Below are positions 34,191 to 42,792 of a stretch of 64,000 bases of DNA, piece after piece. Source of the DNA: Paraburkholderia aspalathi (lineage in GTDB: Bacteria > Pseudomonadota > Gammaproteobacteria > Burkholderiales > Burkholderiaceae). Position numbers and translations under genes: made by a program. The notes under the pieces were generated by a model that had not been told where the DNA came from, did no database searches, and was given only the letters and a program-made list of their open reading frames with translations. Each line of letters opens with the position of its first letter. Positions within the stretch are counted from its first letter, which is position 1. The DNA is taken from assembly GCF_900116445.1 (NCBI RefSeq), contig NZ_FPBH01000023.1, forward strand, positions 1-64,000, given 5' to 3'.

Positions 34191-35165
34191 CTAGACTACG
34201 ACGACAAACTTCCCCACGGCCTCATTACGCTCCATCAATTCATGAGCAACCGGTACTTCGGACAGGCCGAAGATGCGCGCGGGTCGACATTGATAAAAAC
34301 CGCCTGCGGCCAGCTCTACAATTTTCTGCATTGGTACATCCGACAGCAGGAAATCCGGAGTCCCAAACACGAAACTCCCGAAGAAACTCAGATGAACACC
34401 GCTTGCCATCTGGCCGAGCGGATCGAACTCGGCGAGCGGCGTGAGCCCACCCAGAAATCCGGCCAGGCACACACGGCCGCCACGACGTGCCGCGCGCAGC
34501 GAGTCGAGGACGGTGCTGTTTCCGATCAGATCAAGCACTGCGTCGGCCTTACCGCCCGGCCATCCCGGCGCTGCACATAACTCACCAGCGCTCGTCACCA
34601 CATGTGCGGCTCCCCGCGCGCGCAACATGACTTCGCAATCCGGCCGACGTGTGGTCGCAATCACCTCCGCACCGAGTTGGACGCCGATATCGATCGCAGC
34701 CAGCCCAAGGCTCGACGTCCCCCCTCGCACGACGAGTCGCTGCCCGGACTTTACTTCGAGGTTTCTGTGAAGACACGTCCAGGCGACTGCGTAAGCTTCC
34801 GGCAGCGTGGCGAGTTCTGCCCAGTCGAGGGTCGTTTCAACGGCCACAACATTGGTGGCGGGTACAACGACGTATTCTGCATAGCTGCCGTCGATCGTTC
34901 GCCCCATTCCGCCCATCAGCGCAACGACCGTCTGGCCCTCATGCAGTATCCCGGCTGCATCCGATACCACAGACCCAACACATTCGATGCCGCTTACTTC
35001 CGCCGCCTCTCCCCATAATCCTCGCCGCATATAGAGTTCGGCGCGGTTCAGACCAAACGCGCGAACGCGAATCAGGACACAGCCGGGTTTGAGGACGGGA
35101 CGTGGCCTCTCAACGATTTGAAGCACATCAGGACCACCAAACCTGTTTCTCACGATTGCTTTCAT
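34191..35165 (-). CDS. Zinc-independent MDR reductase (quinone oxidoreductase family)
   Basis: 324 aa NADPH-dependent medium-chain dehydrogenase/reductase. GroES-like N-terminus (MKAIVRNRFGGPDVLQIVE, RAFGLNRAELYMRRG) and Rossmann fold with RLVVRGGTSSLGLAAIDIG. Cysteines for a structural zinc are absent, as in quinone oxidoreductases. GGAGA precedes ATG 35165. Divergent from a LysR gene, the usual arrangement for quinone or enal detoxification, with an inverted repeat between. Confidence 0.87.
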   Translation of the reverse strand: MKAIVRNRFGGPDVLQIVERPRPVLKPGCVLIRVRAFGLNRAELYMRRGLWGEAAEVSGIECVGSVVSDAAGILHEGQTVVALMGGMGRTIDGSYAEYVVVPATNVVAVETTLDWAELATLPEAYAVAWTCLHRNLEVKSGQRLVVRGGTSSLGLAAIDIGVQLGAEVIATTRRPDCEVMLRARGAAHVVTSAGELCAAPGWPGGKADAVLDLIGNSTVLDSLRAARRGGRVCLAGFLGGLTPLAEFDPLGQMASGVHLSFFGSFVFGTPDFLLSDVPMQKIVELAAGGFYQCRPARIFGLSEVPVAHELMERNEAVGKFVVVV

Positions 35166-35208
35166 GTCGATCTCCTCATTGGGAGACTGAATGGTAGGAT
35201 CCAACTTC

Positions 35209-35234
35209 GTCGATAGAAATTACTCTCTTTCGAC
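35209..35234. promoter_or_regulatory. Candidate LysR operator in the MDR/LysR divergent promoter
   Basis: GTCGATAGA (35209-35217) and TCTTTCGAC (35226-35234) form an inverted repeat (8 of 9 pairs, 8-bp spacer) midway between the two divergent start codons. Confidence 0.45.
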
Positions 35235-35257
35235 AAAGACTGAAGGCCATTTCTACA

Positions 35258-36148
35258 ATGAACGAGCCCACGCTTTTACAGTTGCAGTGCTTTGAAGCAC
35301 TGGTTGCCGAAGGCAGCTTCGCCGCGGCCGCTGCGCGGTTAAACCGAACCCATCCAACGGTTCATGCGGCGGTGAGGGCGCTTGAAGCTCAAGTGGGAAT
35401 GGTTCTGCTGGACCGGGCCGGATACCGTGTCACGCTGACTGCAGAAGGCACGGCGTATCACGAGCGCGTGATGCAGTTTCTTCGTCAATATGAAAACTTG
35501 CAGCGCGAAGCTGCTCAGCTTGCTGCTGGCCAGGAGGCAGAGTTGCGCGTCGTAGTCGGCGACCTGTGTCCATTGCCCGAAACCCTCCGCACGCTCAAAC
35601 GGTTCTTCGAGACGAGTAACGGCACGCGGCTTACGCTTCTGTTCGAGGCGATTAGCGGCCCTTGGGAACGGCTGCGGAGCGGCGAGTGTGATCTGATATT
35701 TCATCACCTCGACAAGCCGTCGCCAGCGATCGAATCGGTTGAGTTGTTCGAGGTCAAGCTGGTTCCGGTCGCGGCCCCTGGCTATATCAAGCCACTGTCA
35801 GTCGAATCGCTTACGCCAACCGATTTGAGGCCCTATGTTCAGTGCATCATCCGCGATACGAGCAAGCAGTCGTCGGGCGCCAACTACTATCTGATCGACG
35901 GTGCGCCAACCTGCACCGTGCCCGACCAGTTGATGAAGCGCGAGTTGATTGTGCAGGGGCTTGCGTGGGGACACATGCCTTATCACTTGGTCGCTGGCGA
36001 CCTCGAGAAAAAGCGGCTCGTGTCACTGGAGGGGCGGCACTTGCAAGGCGCGACGCTCAAACACTACGCGGCGCGGCTTCGCGATGCCGCGCACGGTCCC
36101 ATTGCGCAGCGTCTTTGGGGGCAGTTGTTGGAGCAGGGTGCACGTTGA
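35258..36148 (+). CDS. LysR-family regulator
   Basis: 296 aa. HTH at about residues 5-60 (LLQLQCFEALVAEGSFAAAA, RLNRTHPTVHAAVRALEAQV) and a substrate-binding domain. Divergent from the MDR reductase with a 92-bp shared promoter, so probably its activator. Effector unknown. Confidence 0.9.
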   Translation: MNEPTLLQLQCFEALVAEGSFAAAAARLNRTHPTVHAAVRALEAQVGMVLLDRAGYRVTLTAEGTAYHERVMQFLRQYENLQREAAQLAAGQEAELRVVVGDLCPLPETLRTLKRFFETSNGTRLTLLFEAISGPWERLRSGECDLIFHHLDKPSPAIESVELFEVKLVPVAAPGYIKPLSVESLTPTDLRPYVQCIIRDTSKQSSGANYYLIDGAPTCTVPDQLMKRELIVQGLAWGHMPYHLVAGDLEKKRLVSLEGRHLQGATLKHYAARLRDAAHGPIAQRLWGQLLEQGAR

Positions 36149-36183
36149 ATAGCGATCGCCGACCCACCCACCGACCTACACCA

Positions 36184-36348
36184 CTACCCCTTATTGAACA
36201 GACTCACAACACGAGACATAGATTTCGCTGCCAGAACGAGTAGCGCGCCGGAGACGCTGTAGTCGACGTTGAACATCAGGTCGATCAGATAGAACATGGC
36301 TAACGCGACGAGCGGGTGGTACATCGCACGGTTTATCAGGCGTTTCAT
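36184..36348 (-). CDS. Small hypothetical membrane protein
   Basis: 54 aa: MKRLINRAMYHPLVALAMFY, LIDLMFNVDYSVSG, then a second short hydrophobic run and a basic tail, so one or two membrane segments with positive-inside ends. The frame extends to 36390, but ATG 36348 gives the better membrane protein. Convergent with the LysR gene. No family recognised. Confidence 0.5.
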   Translation of the reverse strand: MKRLINRAMYHPLVALAMFYLIDLMFNVDYSVSGALLVLAAKSMSRVVSLFNKG

Positions 36349-36814
36349 CGGCGTCTCACGAGGTTTCGTTTGCCCGAACCGGTAAGTCACTGTGCGTGAA
36401 CCGATCTGCGCAAGTTTCGCGGCGTGCCAGGCTTCCGGAATCAGTGGAAGGTTTGGCTGCGAAGTACGGATGACACTGATCTGTCACGTCCCGTCCTGCG
36501 ATCAACTTTGCCGCTCGCAACCTGTTGCCGTCCTGCCCGTGCGTCGATGTTTTTTGCTCTATCGTCCAAGTCTTGCCGATGGTGCTGCTGACCATTGCAG
36601 AACGTCCAGATGGATTGTCCGTCCCTCCTGCGAAAAGGTGAGTTTGTTGCACGCGTTTAAGTCACGCGGTGATGCATCGAGCGCACCGAAAAATCGGTAA
36701 GCCATTTGTCATCTTCCGTGGCGGCGGGTATAACATGAACCCCTCGGTCAATTTGAAGAATGACCGGCCTCCCCGGTTCCTTACCCGGGAAATCGCATAT
36801 CACGCGAGCTCTTC
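36349..36814. other. 466-bp interval without a recognised gene
   Basis: Several overlapping open frames up to 102 codons occur on both strands, none with recognisable similarity or a good ribosome site. A short inverted repeat, ACCGG (36763-36767) and CCGGT (36773-36777), lies about 40 bp before the AraC start and may be an operator. Confidence 0.5.
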
Positions 36815-37858
36815 ATGGATGCAGTTTCTGACGTCCTGCGCGCTGTGCGCCTAAGCGGCGCGGTGTATCTGACTGGGACCTTCACGGCACCGTGGTGCGT
36901 GATAGGCCGCACGGATGCTGCGCTCTGCGCGGCCTATCTGCCGCAATCCGAGCGTGTCGTCTCATATCATCTGATCATAGAAGGTAGCTGCTGGGCTCAA
37001 CTGGCAGACGACCCCGCTTCCGCTATTCATCTCAATGCCGGCGAACTGCTGGTGGTGCCACAAGGCGAAACGCATTTGATAGGTAGTGCTGTGGATCTTG
37101 CGCCCACGCCAACGGAGGTGCTATTGGCTGGCCAGATGGCGGTAGAACCCGGTGAGGTGATGACGGTGTCTTATGGAGGCGGTGGGCCTACGACTCGCAT
37201 CGTCTGCGGTTTTCTGGCCTGCGACGATACCCTGAGCAATCCACTGCTGTCATCGTTGCCGCGACTCTTCAAGGTTGATATGCGCCACGATCCGCGGGCA
37301 GCATGGCTTGAGTCCTCTCTCAAGTTTGCAGCCAGCGAAGCTGCGAGTTCGCGGGCGGGCGGTACGATTGTCCTCGCCAGACTGTCCGAACTACTGTTTG
37401 TCGAGGCGGTGCGTAGCTGTATTGAAGCGCTTCCTGCCCATGAGACCGGATGGCTGGCCGGCGTGCGCGATCGTTACGTGGGACGTGCGCTTTCGTTGCT
37501 CCACGCTCAAGCAGTCCACCCCTGGACTGTCGACGAGCTTGCGCGCAAGGTAGGGCTATCGCGCTCCGCGTTGGCGCAACGCTTCACCGATCTCCTTGGA
37601 CAACCGCCCATGCAGTACCTGGCGCGATGGCGGATGCAGATCGCGGCACAGGAACTTCTCGTCGGCAGAAAGTCCCTCGCCGCTGTAGCGGAGCAGATTG
37701 GTTATGAGTCTGAGGCGGCATTCAGTCGGGCCTTCAGGCGGGAATTTGGAATGCCGCCGGCAGGCTGGCGCAAGAGCAAAGGAAAGATGAACGGCGCTGC
37801 CGAATCTGCGCAGGCCGCGCCCGCTGCGAGTGGCATCACGCCACCACTAGATCAGTGA
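36815..37858 (+). CDS. AraC-family regulator with cupin-type sensor
   Basis: 347 aa. N-terminal cupin_6-type domain (VRLSGAVYLTGTFTAPWCV, VVSYHLIIEGSCWAQL, AGELLVVPQGETHLIG) and C-terminal tandem HTH (VDELARKVGLSRSALAQRF, LLGQPPMQYLARWRMQ, AEQIGYESEAAFSRAFRREFG). Unlike its neighbours it is not divergent from an enzyme gene; the diiron protein gene lies 211 bp downstream on the same strand and is the most likely target. Confidence 0.9.
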   Translation: MDAVSDVLRAVRLSGAVYLTGTFTAPWCVIGRTDAALCAAYLPQSERVVSYHLIIEGSCWAQLADDPASAIHLNAGELLVVPQGETHLIGSAVDLAPTPTEVLLAGQMAVEPGEVMTVSYGGGGPTTRIVCGFLACDDTLSNPLLSSLPRLFKVDMRHDPRAAWLESSLKFAASEAASSRAGGTIVLARLSELLFVEAVRSCIEALPAHETGWLAGVRDRYVGRALSLLHAQAVHPWTVDELARKVGLSRSALAQRFTDLLGQPPMQYLARWRMQIAAQELLVGRKSLAAVAEQIGYESEAAFSRAFRREFGMPPAGWRKSKGKMNGAAESAQAAPAASGITPPLDQ

Positions 37859-37989
37859 CGTCGACTGCCATACCCGACGCCACATTCACTCGCACACGTC
37901 AAAGCTGACCCGGCGTTTCGGCCATATCTCCCGGTGGCCCGGCCATAGAACCTCGCGTCTCCCAACCGTACATTCGAGCGTACCGGATG

Positions 37990-38006
37990 CCAGATCAACC
38001 ATCTGG
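37990..38006. promoter_or_regulatory. Inverted repeat upstream of the diiron protein gene
   Basis: CCAGAT (37990-37995) and ATCTGG (38001-38006) with a 5-bp spacer, 63 bp before the ATG. Possible regulator site. Confidence 0.35.
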
Positions 38007-38069
38007 TTCTGACCGGTAGATGAGCATTCACAGCTCGACCGCATGTCGGTTCATATTGGGAGAAATGCT

Positions 38070-39002
38070 ATGAACGCAGTATCGCGACTCTCCAACCGCG
38101 ATCGTTACGCCCGTTGCATTCGCGCTTCAAAGATGGTCAGTTGGGACATCGAGCGTGACGTGATTGGAGGCCGCACCTTTGACACGGCCCAGAAATATCT
38201 TCCCGACGGGCTCTCACTGACACCGAATTTCTTCACGCTCTCCGAGAACGAAAAGCGTTTCGTCAGCCAGATTCAGGGGCGCACGTATGCCAACGTGTTC
38301 GGATTGGTGGAGCGCTTCATCAATGCCAAGGTGCTTGAAGTCAGCCGTGACCATTGGCTCGGTGACCAGGTAGCGCTTGAGGCGCTGGTCCGATTCAGTG
38401 AAGAAGAACTCAAGCATCAGGCGTTATTTCGTCGCATCGACGAGATGATCGGTGAAACGCTTCCCCCGGGCTATCACTTCGACGTCGACCCGAATGTCGT
38501 TGCCTCTGCAGTCCTCGGGAAAAGCACGTGGGCCGTATTGGCGCTGACGCTGCATATCGAACTGTTCAGCCAACTCCACTACCGCCAGAGTATCGCGCCA
38601 GACGATCAGCTATCGGAGCTATTCAAGAGCGTGTTCCTCTACCACTGGAAGGAAGAGAGCCAGCACGCCATCCTGGACGAGCTCGAATGGGTCCGTCACG
38701 ACGCCACCATGACGGATAGTGATCGCAACAAGGCTGTTGACGAATTCATCGAATTGGTCGCCGCAATCGACGGCATTCTGCAGGCACAGGCAGCAGCCGA
38801 CGCGCGTTATTTCAAGGCGAACTGCAGCCGCGCAGTCGACGAGACGGAAGCCCAGTCGATCGAAGCGAATTTCCTCGAGGCTTACCGGTGGCAATACATC
38901 CACTCGGGTGTGCGTCATCCCCATTTCGGCGAGGTGCTTTATAGCCTCATCTCCGAAGACCAGCGCAAGCGCATCCATGCTGCGCTCGCCACACTGCAAT
39001 GA
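38070..39002 (+). CDS. Ferritin-like diiron carboxylate protein
   Basis: 310 aa, predominantly helical. Two metal-binding motifs of the ferritin-like superfamily are visible, RFSEEELKHQALF and YHWKEESQHAILDELEW (E..ExxH twice), plus further Glu/His in the intervening helices. This pattern fits AurF-like or related diiron oxygenases. GGAGA seven bases upstream supports ATG 38070 over ATG 38043. It is followed by OsmC, DGPF and DUF1330 genes on the same strand. Substrate not identifiable; peroxide or N-oxygenation chemistry is possible. Confidence 0.72.
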   Translation: MNAVSRLSNRDRYARCIRASKMVSWDIERDVIGGRTFDTAQKYLPDGLSLTPNFFTLSENEKRFVSQIQGRTYANVFGLVERFINAKVLEVSRDHWLGDQVALEALVRFSEEELKHQALFRRIDEMIGETLPPGYHFDVDPNVVASAVLGKSTWAVLALTLHIELFSQLHYRQSIAPDDQLSELFKSVFLYHWKEESQHAILDELEWVRHDATMTDSDRNKAVDEFIELVAAIDGILQAQAAADARYFKANCSRAVDETEAQSIEANFLEAYRWQYIHSGVRHPHFGEVLYSLISEDQRKRIHAALATLQ

Positions 39003-39048
39003 GATTTACCGAAGCTGGACAATCCACGTATGTTGAAGGAGATGGAAC

Positions 39049-39621
39049 ATGAATGCGAACGCACAGGTCAACGAACCCAACGTTGTTAACGGTCTTAACG
39101 TCGACGACCTTTTCGCCCTGATTGAGGGCATCAAGGAAGATAGTTCGAAAGCCACCACCAACTGGCGCGTAGCGACGAGCTGGCAGGGCCAGACTCGAAC
39201 TCGCGCCGAGGTAGAGGGGTTCTCGATCGGCGGCCAGAATGTGTCGCGTCGGTTCACGATCGATATCGATGAGCCCTGCGAACTCGGTGGCTCGAATCAG
39301 TTTGCCAATCCTCAGGAGCATCTGATCGCCGCGCTAAATGCTTGTATAGCGGTGGGTTACGTGGCGCAATGCGCCGTCCGCGGGATTACGCTCGAGTCCC
39401 TGCAGATTGAGACCGAGGGTGAAATCGACCTCAGGGGTTTTCTTGGGATCGACCCGAAAGTGGCAAACGGCTATGAGAGCCTGCGTTACACCGTTCGTAT
39501 CAAGGGCAGCGGGACCAGCCAGCAATTTGCTGAAGTCCATGATGCGGTAATGGCCACATCCCCCAACGTCTACAATCTGGCGAACGCTGTCGTTCTGAAA
39601 TCAACCCTCGTGGTCGGTTGA
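39049..39621 (+). CDS. OsmC-family protein lacking the second active-site cysteine
   Basis: 190 aa. OsmC/Ohr fold: ANPQEHLIAALNACIAVGYV has the first conserved Cys (C99). The second, usually in a CPVSN-type motif, is replaced by SPNVYN, so a classical dithiol peroxidase cycle is unlikely unless C108 (VAQCAV) substitutes. GGAG precedes ATG 39049. It lies 46 bp after the diiron gene and is probably co-transcribed. Confidence 0.82.
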   Translation: MNANAQVNEPNVVNGLNVDDLFALIEGIKEDSSKATTNWRVATSWQGQTRTRAEVEGFSIGGQNVSRRFTIDIDEPCELGGSNQFANPQEHLIAALNACIAVGYVAQCAVRGITLESLQIETEGEIDLRGFLGIDPKVANGYESLRYTVRIKGSGTSQQFAEVHDAVMATSPNVYNLANAVVLKSTLVVG

Positions 39622-39803
39622 ACTTCGCAATGCGGGCGCGGCGACTCGAATCGTTTTCGTCGCGTCCAATTAGCGCCTCACCGCGCTCTGAAAAAACCGC
39701 AAAGTCGTGTCTTGCGCATGTCGATTTCTCCCGCGATCATTCGTCGTATTCACAGGAGGCGCTTTTGCCTCCGAACACTATCGTCTTCAAAGGAGAAACC
39801 CAA

Positions 39804-40232
39804 ATGCGTGTAATGGTCATGGTTAAGGCAACGCCCGAATCCGAAGCCGGGCAGATGCCAAGCATGGAGCTCATCGCGGCGATGGGCAAATATAACGAGG
39901 AACTGGTGAAGGCTGGGATCATGCAAGGCGGCGACGGGCTGAAGCCGAGTTCGGCAGGCGTACGCGTGAGGTTTTCAGGGAAGGATCGAACCGTCGTTGA
40001 CGGCCCATTTGCAGAGACCAAGGAATTGATCGCCGGATATTGGCTCTGGCAAGTTCAATCGATGGACGAAGCGATTGAATGGGTCAAGCGCTGCCCGAAT
40101 CCGATGGTGAGTGATTCGGAGATCGAGATTCGGCCTTTCTTTGAGCCTGCGGATTTTGGTGAGGCTTTTACGCCCGAGCTTCAGGAGCAGGAAAAGCGTC
40201 TACGGCAGCAGATCGATGGGCAGACGCGCTGA
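39804..40232 (+). CDS. YCII-related (DGPF-domain) protein
   Basis: 142 aa: MRVMVMVKATPESEAGQMPS, the signature VVDGPFAETKELIAGYWLWQ and a polar C-terminal tail rich in Gln/Glu. DGPF proteins are ferredoxin-like folds often encoded near ECF sigma factors or enzymes; activity unknown. AAAGGAGA lies about nine bases before ATG 39804. Confidence 0.83.
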   Translation: MRVMVMVKATPESEAGQMPSMELIAAMGKYNEELVKAGIMQGGDGLKPSSAGVRVRFSGKDRTVVDGPFAETKELIAGYWLWQVQSMDEAIEWVKRCPNPMVSDSEIEIRPFFEPADFGEAFTPELQEQEKRLRQQIDGQTR

Positions 40233-40253
40233 CAATTTTTATCGCATCAGTCT

Positions 40254-40278
40254 GCGGGGCGTGCGCAGGCAGCCCCGC
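40254..40278 (+). terminator. GC-rich hairpin after the DGPF gene
   Basis: GCGGGGC (40254-40260) and GCCCCGC (40272-40278), perfect 7-bp stem and 11-nt loop, starting 22 nt after the stop codon. No T-run follows, so termination is only likely. Confidence 0.45.
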
Positions 40279-40390
40279 CCGCCTGTATGAGGTTTGAGTC
40301 AGGCGTCCTGGCGCCGTACAGGTGATGAGGTCCAACGCGGTTTCATGGCATTATCGTGTGCACCTTCACACCACCGCGGGAACGCACACC

Positions 40391-40678
40391 ATGGCGACTT
40401 ACATTGTTTTCACAAAGGAAAGCACGCAGGATCAAGGGGAGCTCGACATCTACCAAAGCACGGTTGGCGCGACCTTTAAAGGTCATCCCGTCAAAATTCT
40501 CGCTGCTTACGGACCTCAGCAGGTCCTCGAGGGCGACGCGCCAGAGGGCGTCGTGATCGTGGAGTTTCCGACAACGGCGGCCGCGCGCGCGTGGTACGAC
40601 AGCCCGGCATATCAGGAGGTCGCGCAGCACCGGTTCAAGGGTGCGCGCTATCGCGCCGTTCTCGTCGAAGGCGTGTGA
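40391..40678 (+). CDS. DUF1330-family protein
   Basis: 95 aa dimeric α/β-barrel-type protein: MATYIVFTKESTQDQGELDI, KILAAYGPQQVLEGDAPEGV, VIVEFPTTAAARAWYDSPAY and QEVAQHRFKGARYRAVLVEG are typical DUF1330 blocks. The ORF runs back to 40322 but conserved sequence begins at ATG 40391. Members resemble stress-responsive AB-barrel proteins with no proven reaction. Confidence 0.85.
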   Translation: MATYIVFTKESTQDQGELDIYQSTVGATFKGHPVKILAAYGPQQVLEGDAPEGVVIVEFPTTAAARAWYDSPAYQEVAQHRFKGARYRAVLVEGV

Positions 40679-40679
40679 C

Positions 40680-40721
40680 GAAAGGCGATGCATAACCATT
40701 TTGCATATTGTTAAGCCTTTC
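40680..40721. repeat. Structured interval between DUF1330 and EAL-HDOD genes
   Basis: GAAAGGC (40680-40686) pairs with GCCTTTC (40715-40721), and inside it ATGCA (40688-40692) pairs with TGCAT (40702-40706). It lies between the DUF1330 stop and the GTG start at 40736; could be a terminator or a 5' leader structure. Confidence 0.4.
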
Positions 40722-40735
40722 AGCCAGGGGTAGTC

Positions 40736-41974
40736 GTGAACAGCGTTTCAATTGAGGCCGTCGCGCCGGGCGATGCCGACGTTTTTGTGGCACGACAACC
40801 AGTCATGGATCGGGCTGGTCGCGTTGTCGCATACGAGCTTCTTTTCAGAGACGGTCCCACCGGGGGAGCGCGGATCGGCGACGAACTGCGTTGCACCACG
40901 GCGGTGATTGAACGCGCAGTGGGCTCGATCGGTCTCGAACGGCTTGCGGGGAGCAAAGCGTGCTTCCTGAACTGCCCACGTGATTTTCTGTTTTCGGACT
41001 ACCCGTATGTGCTGCCGGCGTCACGTTTCGTTCTGGAAATTCTGGAGTCTGTCGAGCTGACAGCGGACCTCTCGCGACGGTGCAGCGAGTTGCGAGGCGC
41101 GGGCTTCCAGATAGCACTGGACGACGTCAGGAGCATGACTGACGAGGTCCGATGGTTTCTTCCTTCCGTCGACATCGTCAAGATCGACTGGCCGTTTGTT
41201 GAACGCGAGGAGTTACCGGAGCTGGTCAGTCAGTTCAAACGAGCCGGAAAGGTCGTGCTCGCCGAGAAAATCGAAACTGCGGAGGACGCGGAGCATGCCC
41301 GGCAATTGGGTTGCGATCTGCTGCAGGGCTACTATTTCGCCAAACCGCAAATTCTGTCAGGCAAGCGCGCGATGCCGCCAGTCAAGGCGATTCTTCACGT
41401 GTTCGACCTGGTCGGAAGCGATGCTCCGTTGGGCAGTATTGCGCGAGCGCTAAAAGAAACGCCAATGCTGGTTGCCCAACTCTTACGGCTTGCCAACAGC
41501 AGCGAGCAGCCTAACGGCAAAACGGAGCGCATTTCATCGCTCAAACAGGCGCTCTCGATCGCCGGAAGCCGCAGACTTTTGCATTGGTGCGGACTTCTGC
41601 TTTACGTCGGCCGCGACGGACTTCCCATCGAGGATGATCCGCTTGTGCTGCTTGCGCAGAGACGCGCACATTTCATGGAAGAGGCAATCGACGCGATGCC
41701 GGATGGCTCGCGTTCGCTGGCGTCTGCTGGCTATCTGACGGGCATGCTGTCGCTTCTGCATGTCGCGTACCACATGGAACTGCGCAGCTTCGTCGACGAG
41801 TTGCCCGTTTCCGATTCCATCCGGCTGGCTATCCTTAACGGCGGTGGCGTACTCGGCGAATTGCTGTCGGTCGCCACGCTGCTTGAACGGGGCGATGTGG
41901 ATGCGGCGACGGGGAGACTTCAACAGCTGGAGTTTTCCCCCGCAGGGGTTCGGAAGATCGTTGAGTGCTACTGA
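40736..41974 (+). CDS. EAL-HDOD signalling protein with degenerate EAL domain
   Basis: 412 aa, YuxH-like. N-terminal EAL-type domain (about residues 15-200): the EAL motif is ELL (VVAYELLFRDG) and the DDFGTG loop is reduced to ALDDVRS, so c-di-GMP hydrolysis is doubtful. The C-terminal HDOD domain (about 205-400) includes LVAQLLRLANSSEQ and KQALSIAGSRRLLHW. Such proteins act as signalling adaptors affecting motility or biofilm. GTG 40736 is preceded by CAGGGG. Confidence 0.87.
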   Translation: MNSVSIEAVAPGDADVFVARQPVMDRAGRVVAYELLFRDGPTGGARIGDELRCTTAVIERAVGSIGLERLAGSKACFLNCPRDFLFSDYPYVLPASRFVLEILESVELTADLSRRCSELRGAGFQIALDDVRSMTDEVRWFLPSVDIVKIDWPFVEREELPELVSQFKRAGKVVLAEKIETAEDAEHARQLGCDLLQGYYFAKPQILSGKRAMPPVKAILHVFDLVGSDAPLGSIARALKETPMLVAQLLRLANSSEQPNGKTERISSLKQALSIAGSRRLLHWCGLLLYVGRDGLPIEDDPLVLLAQRRAHFMEEAIDAMPDGSRSLASAGYLTGMLSLLHVAYHMELRSFVDELPVSDSIRLAILNGGGVLGELLSVATLLERGDVDAATGRLQQLEFSPAGVRKIVECY

Positions 41975-42050
41975 CGCGATTTGCAGTATCGCGGCTGGTA
42001 TGACGGCCAGTCTCAGTCGTTCGACGGCGTATCAATGTGGACATTCGATC

Positions 42051-42067
42051 GCATACAATACGTATAC
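42051..42067. promoter_or_regulatory. Candidate GntR operator at its own promoter
   Basis: GCATAC-AATAC-GTATAC, matching GTATAC-N5-GTATAC at 45860-45876 in half-site and spacing (one base change). Lies 26 bp before the GntR GTG, fitting autoregulation. Confidence 0.6.
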
Positions 42068-42093
42068 CGTGCATCCGAATTGAGTGAGACGAC

Positions 42094-42750
42094 GTGACAG
42101 CATCTTCCCTGACAACCCCGGAAAAACTGGGGGAACTGGCCTATCAGACTTTGCGGCGAATGATCCTCGACAAGGCATTACGCAGCGGCGGCGCCGTCGT
42201 TGAAGGGCGGCTGGCCGAGGAACTCAACATTTCCCGCACGCCCATGCGCGAAGCGTTGCTGCGGCTCGAAGGCGAGGGGCTGTTGACGCGCGCCGGGGCC
42301 CGCTCTTATTCGGTGCGCTTCGTCAGCGCGCAGGAATATTTGCAGGCGATGAAGGTGCGCGAGCTGCTCGAAGTGGAGGCCGTCGGCCTTGCCATCGGCA
42401 AGATCGACAAAAAGCAGATCCAGCAACTGATAAAGAAAATCAAGGCTCTGCGCAGTGGGCAGCAGGAGCAGGAACACTGGCAGATCGACGACCAGGTTCA
42501 CACGATGATGGCGCATGCAAGCGGCAACGACGTGCTCGCGCGGACGATCGAGGTGGTGCGCACGAACAGCCGGCTGTTTGAACTCACGACACCTTTCAAT
42601 CGAATCGAGGAGGATCGTGCCGAACACCTTGCGATCCTCGAAGCGTACGCTGCCGACGACGCGGAAGCTGCACGCGCTGCCGTTCGCACGCACTTACAGA
42701 ATCTGCGCAGTTTCGTGCTTAACCGTCTGAGTGGAGGCAGCGGTCCCTGA
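42094..42750 (+). CDS. GntR-family regulator, FCD subfamily
   Basis: 218 aa. N-terminal wHTH (LAYQTLRRMILDKALRSGGA, LAEELNISRTPMREALLRLE) and an all-helical FCD ligand-binding domain with Asp/His metal-ligand positions (DDQVHTMMAHASGND, HLAILEAYAADD). FadR/FCD regulators usually repress catabolic operons and release on metabolite binding. Convergent with the ABC ATPase; the shared palindromic site ties it to the transporter and enzyme operons. Confidence 0.9.
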   Translation: MTASSLTTPEKLGELAYQTLRRMILDKALRSGGAVVEGRLAEELNISRTPMREALLRLEGEGLLTRAGARSYSVRFVSAQEYLQAMKVRELLEVEAVGLAIGKIDKKQIQQLIKKIKALRSGQQEQEHWQIDDQVHTMMAHASGNDVLARTIEVVRTNSRLFELTTPFNRIEEDRAEHLAILEAYAADDAEAARAAVRTHLQNLRSFVLNRLSGGSGP

Positions 42751-42792
42751 GCCGGATTGACCTGCTAGTGGCTCGCGGCCCCAGCGACACCA

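Noticed and set aside
36356..36700. Open frames of about 100 codons on both strands before the AraC gene
   Set aside because: No similarity or initiation signals; they overlap each other, which is expected by chance at this GC content.
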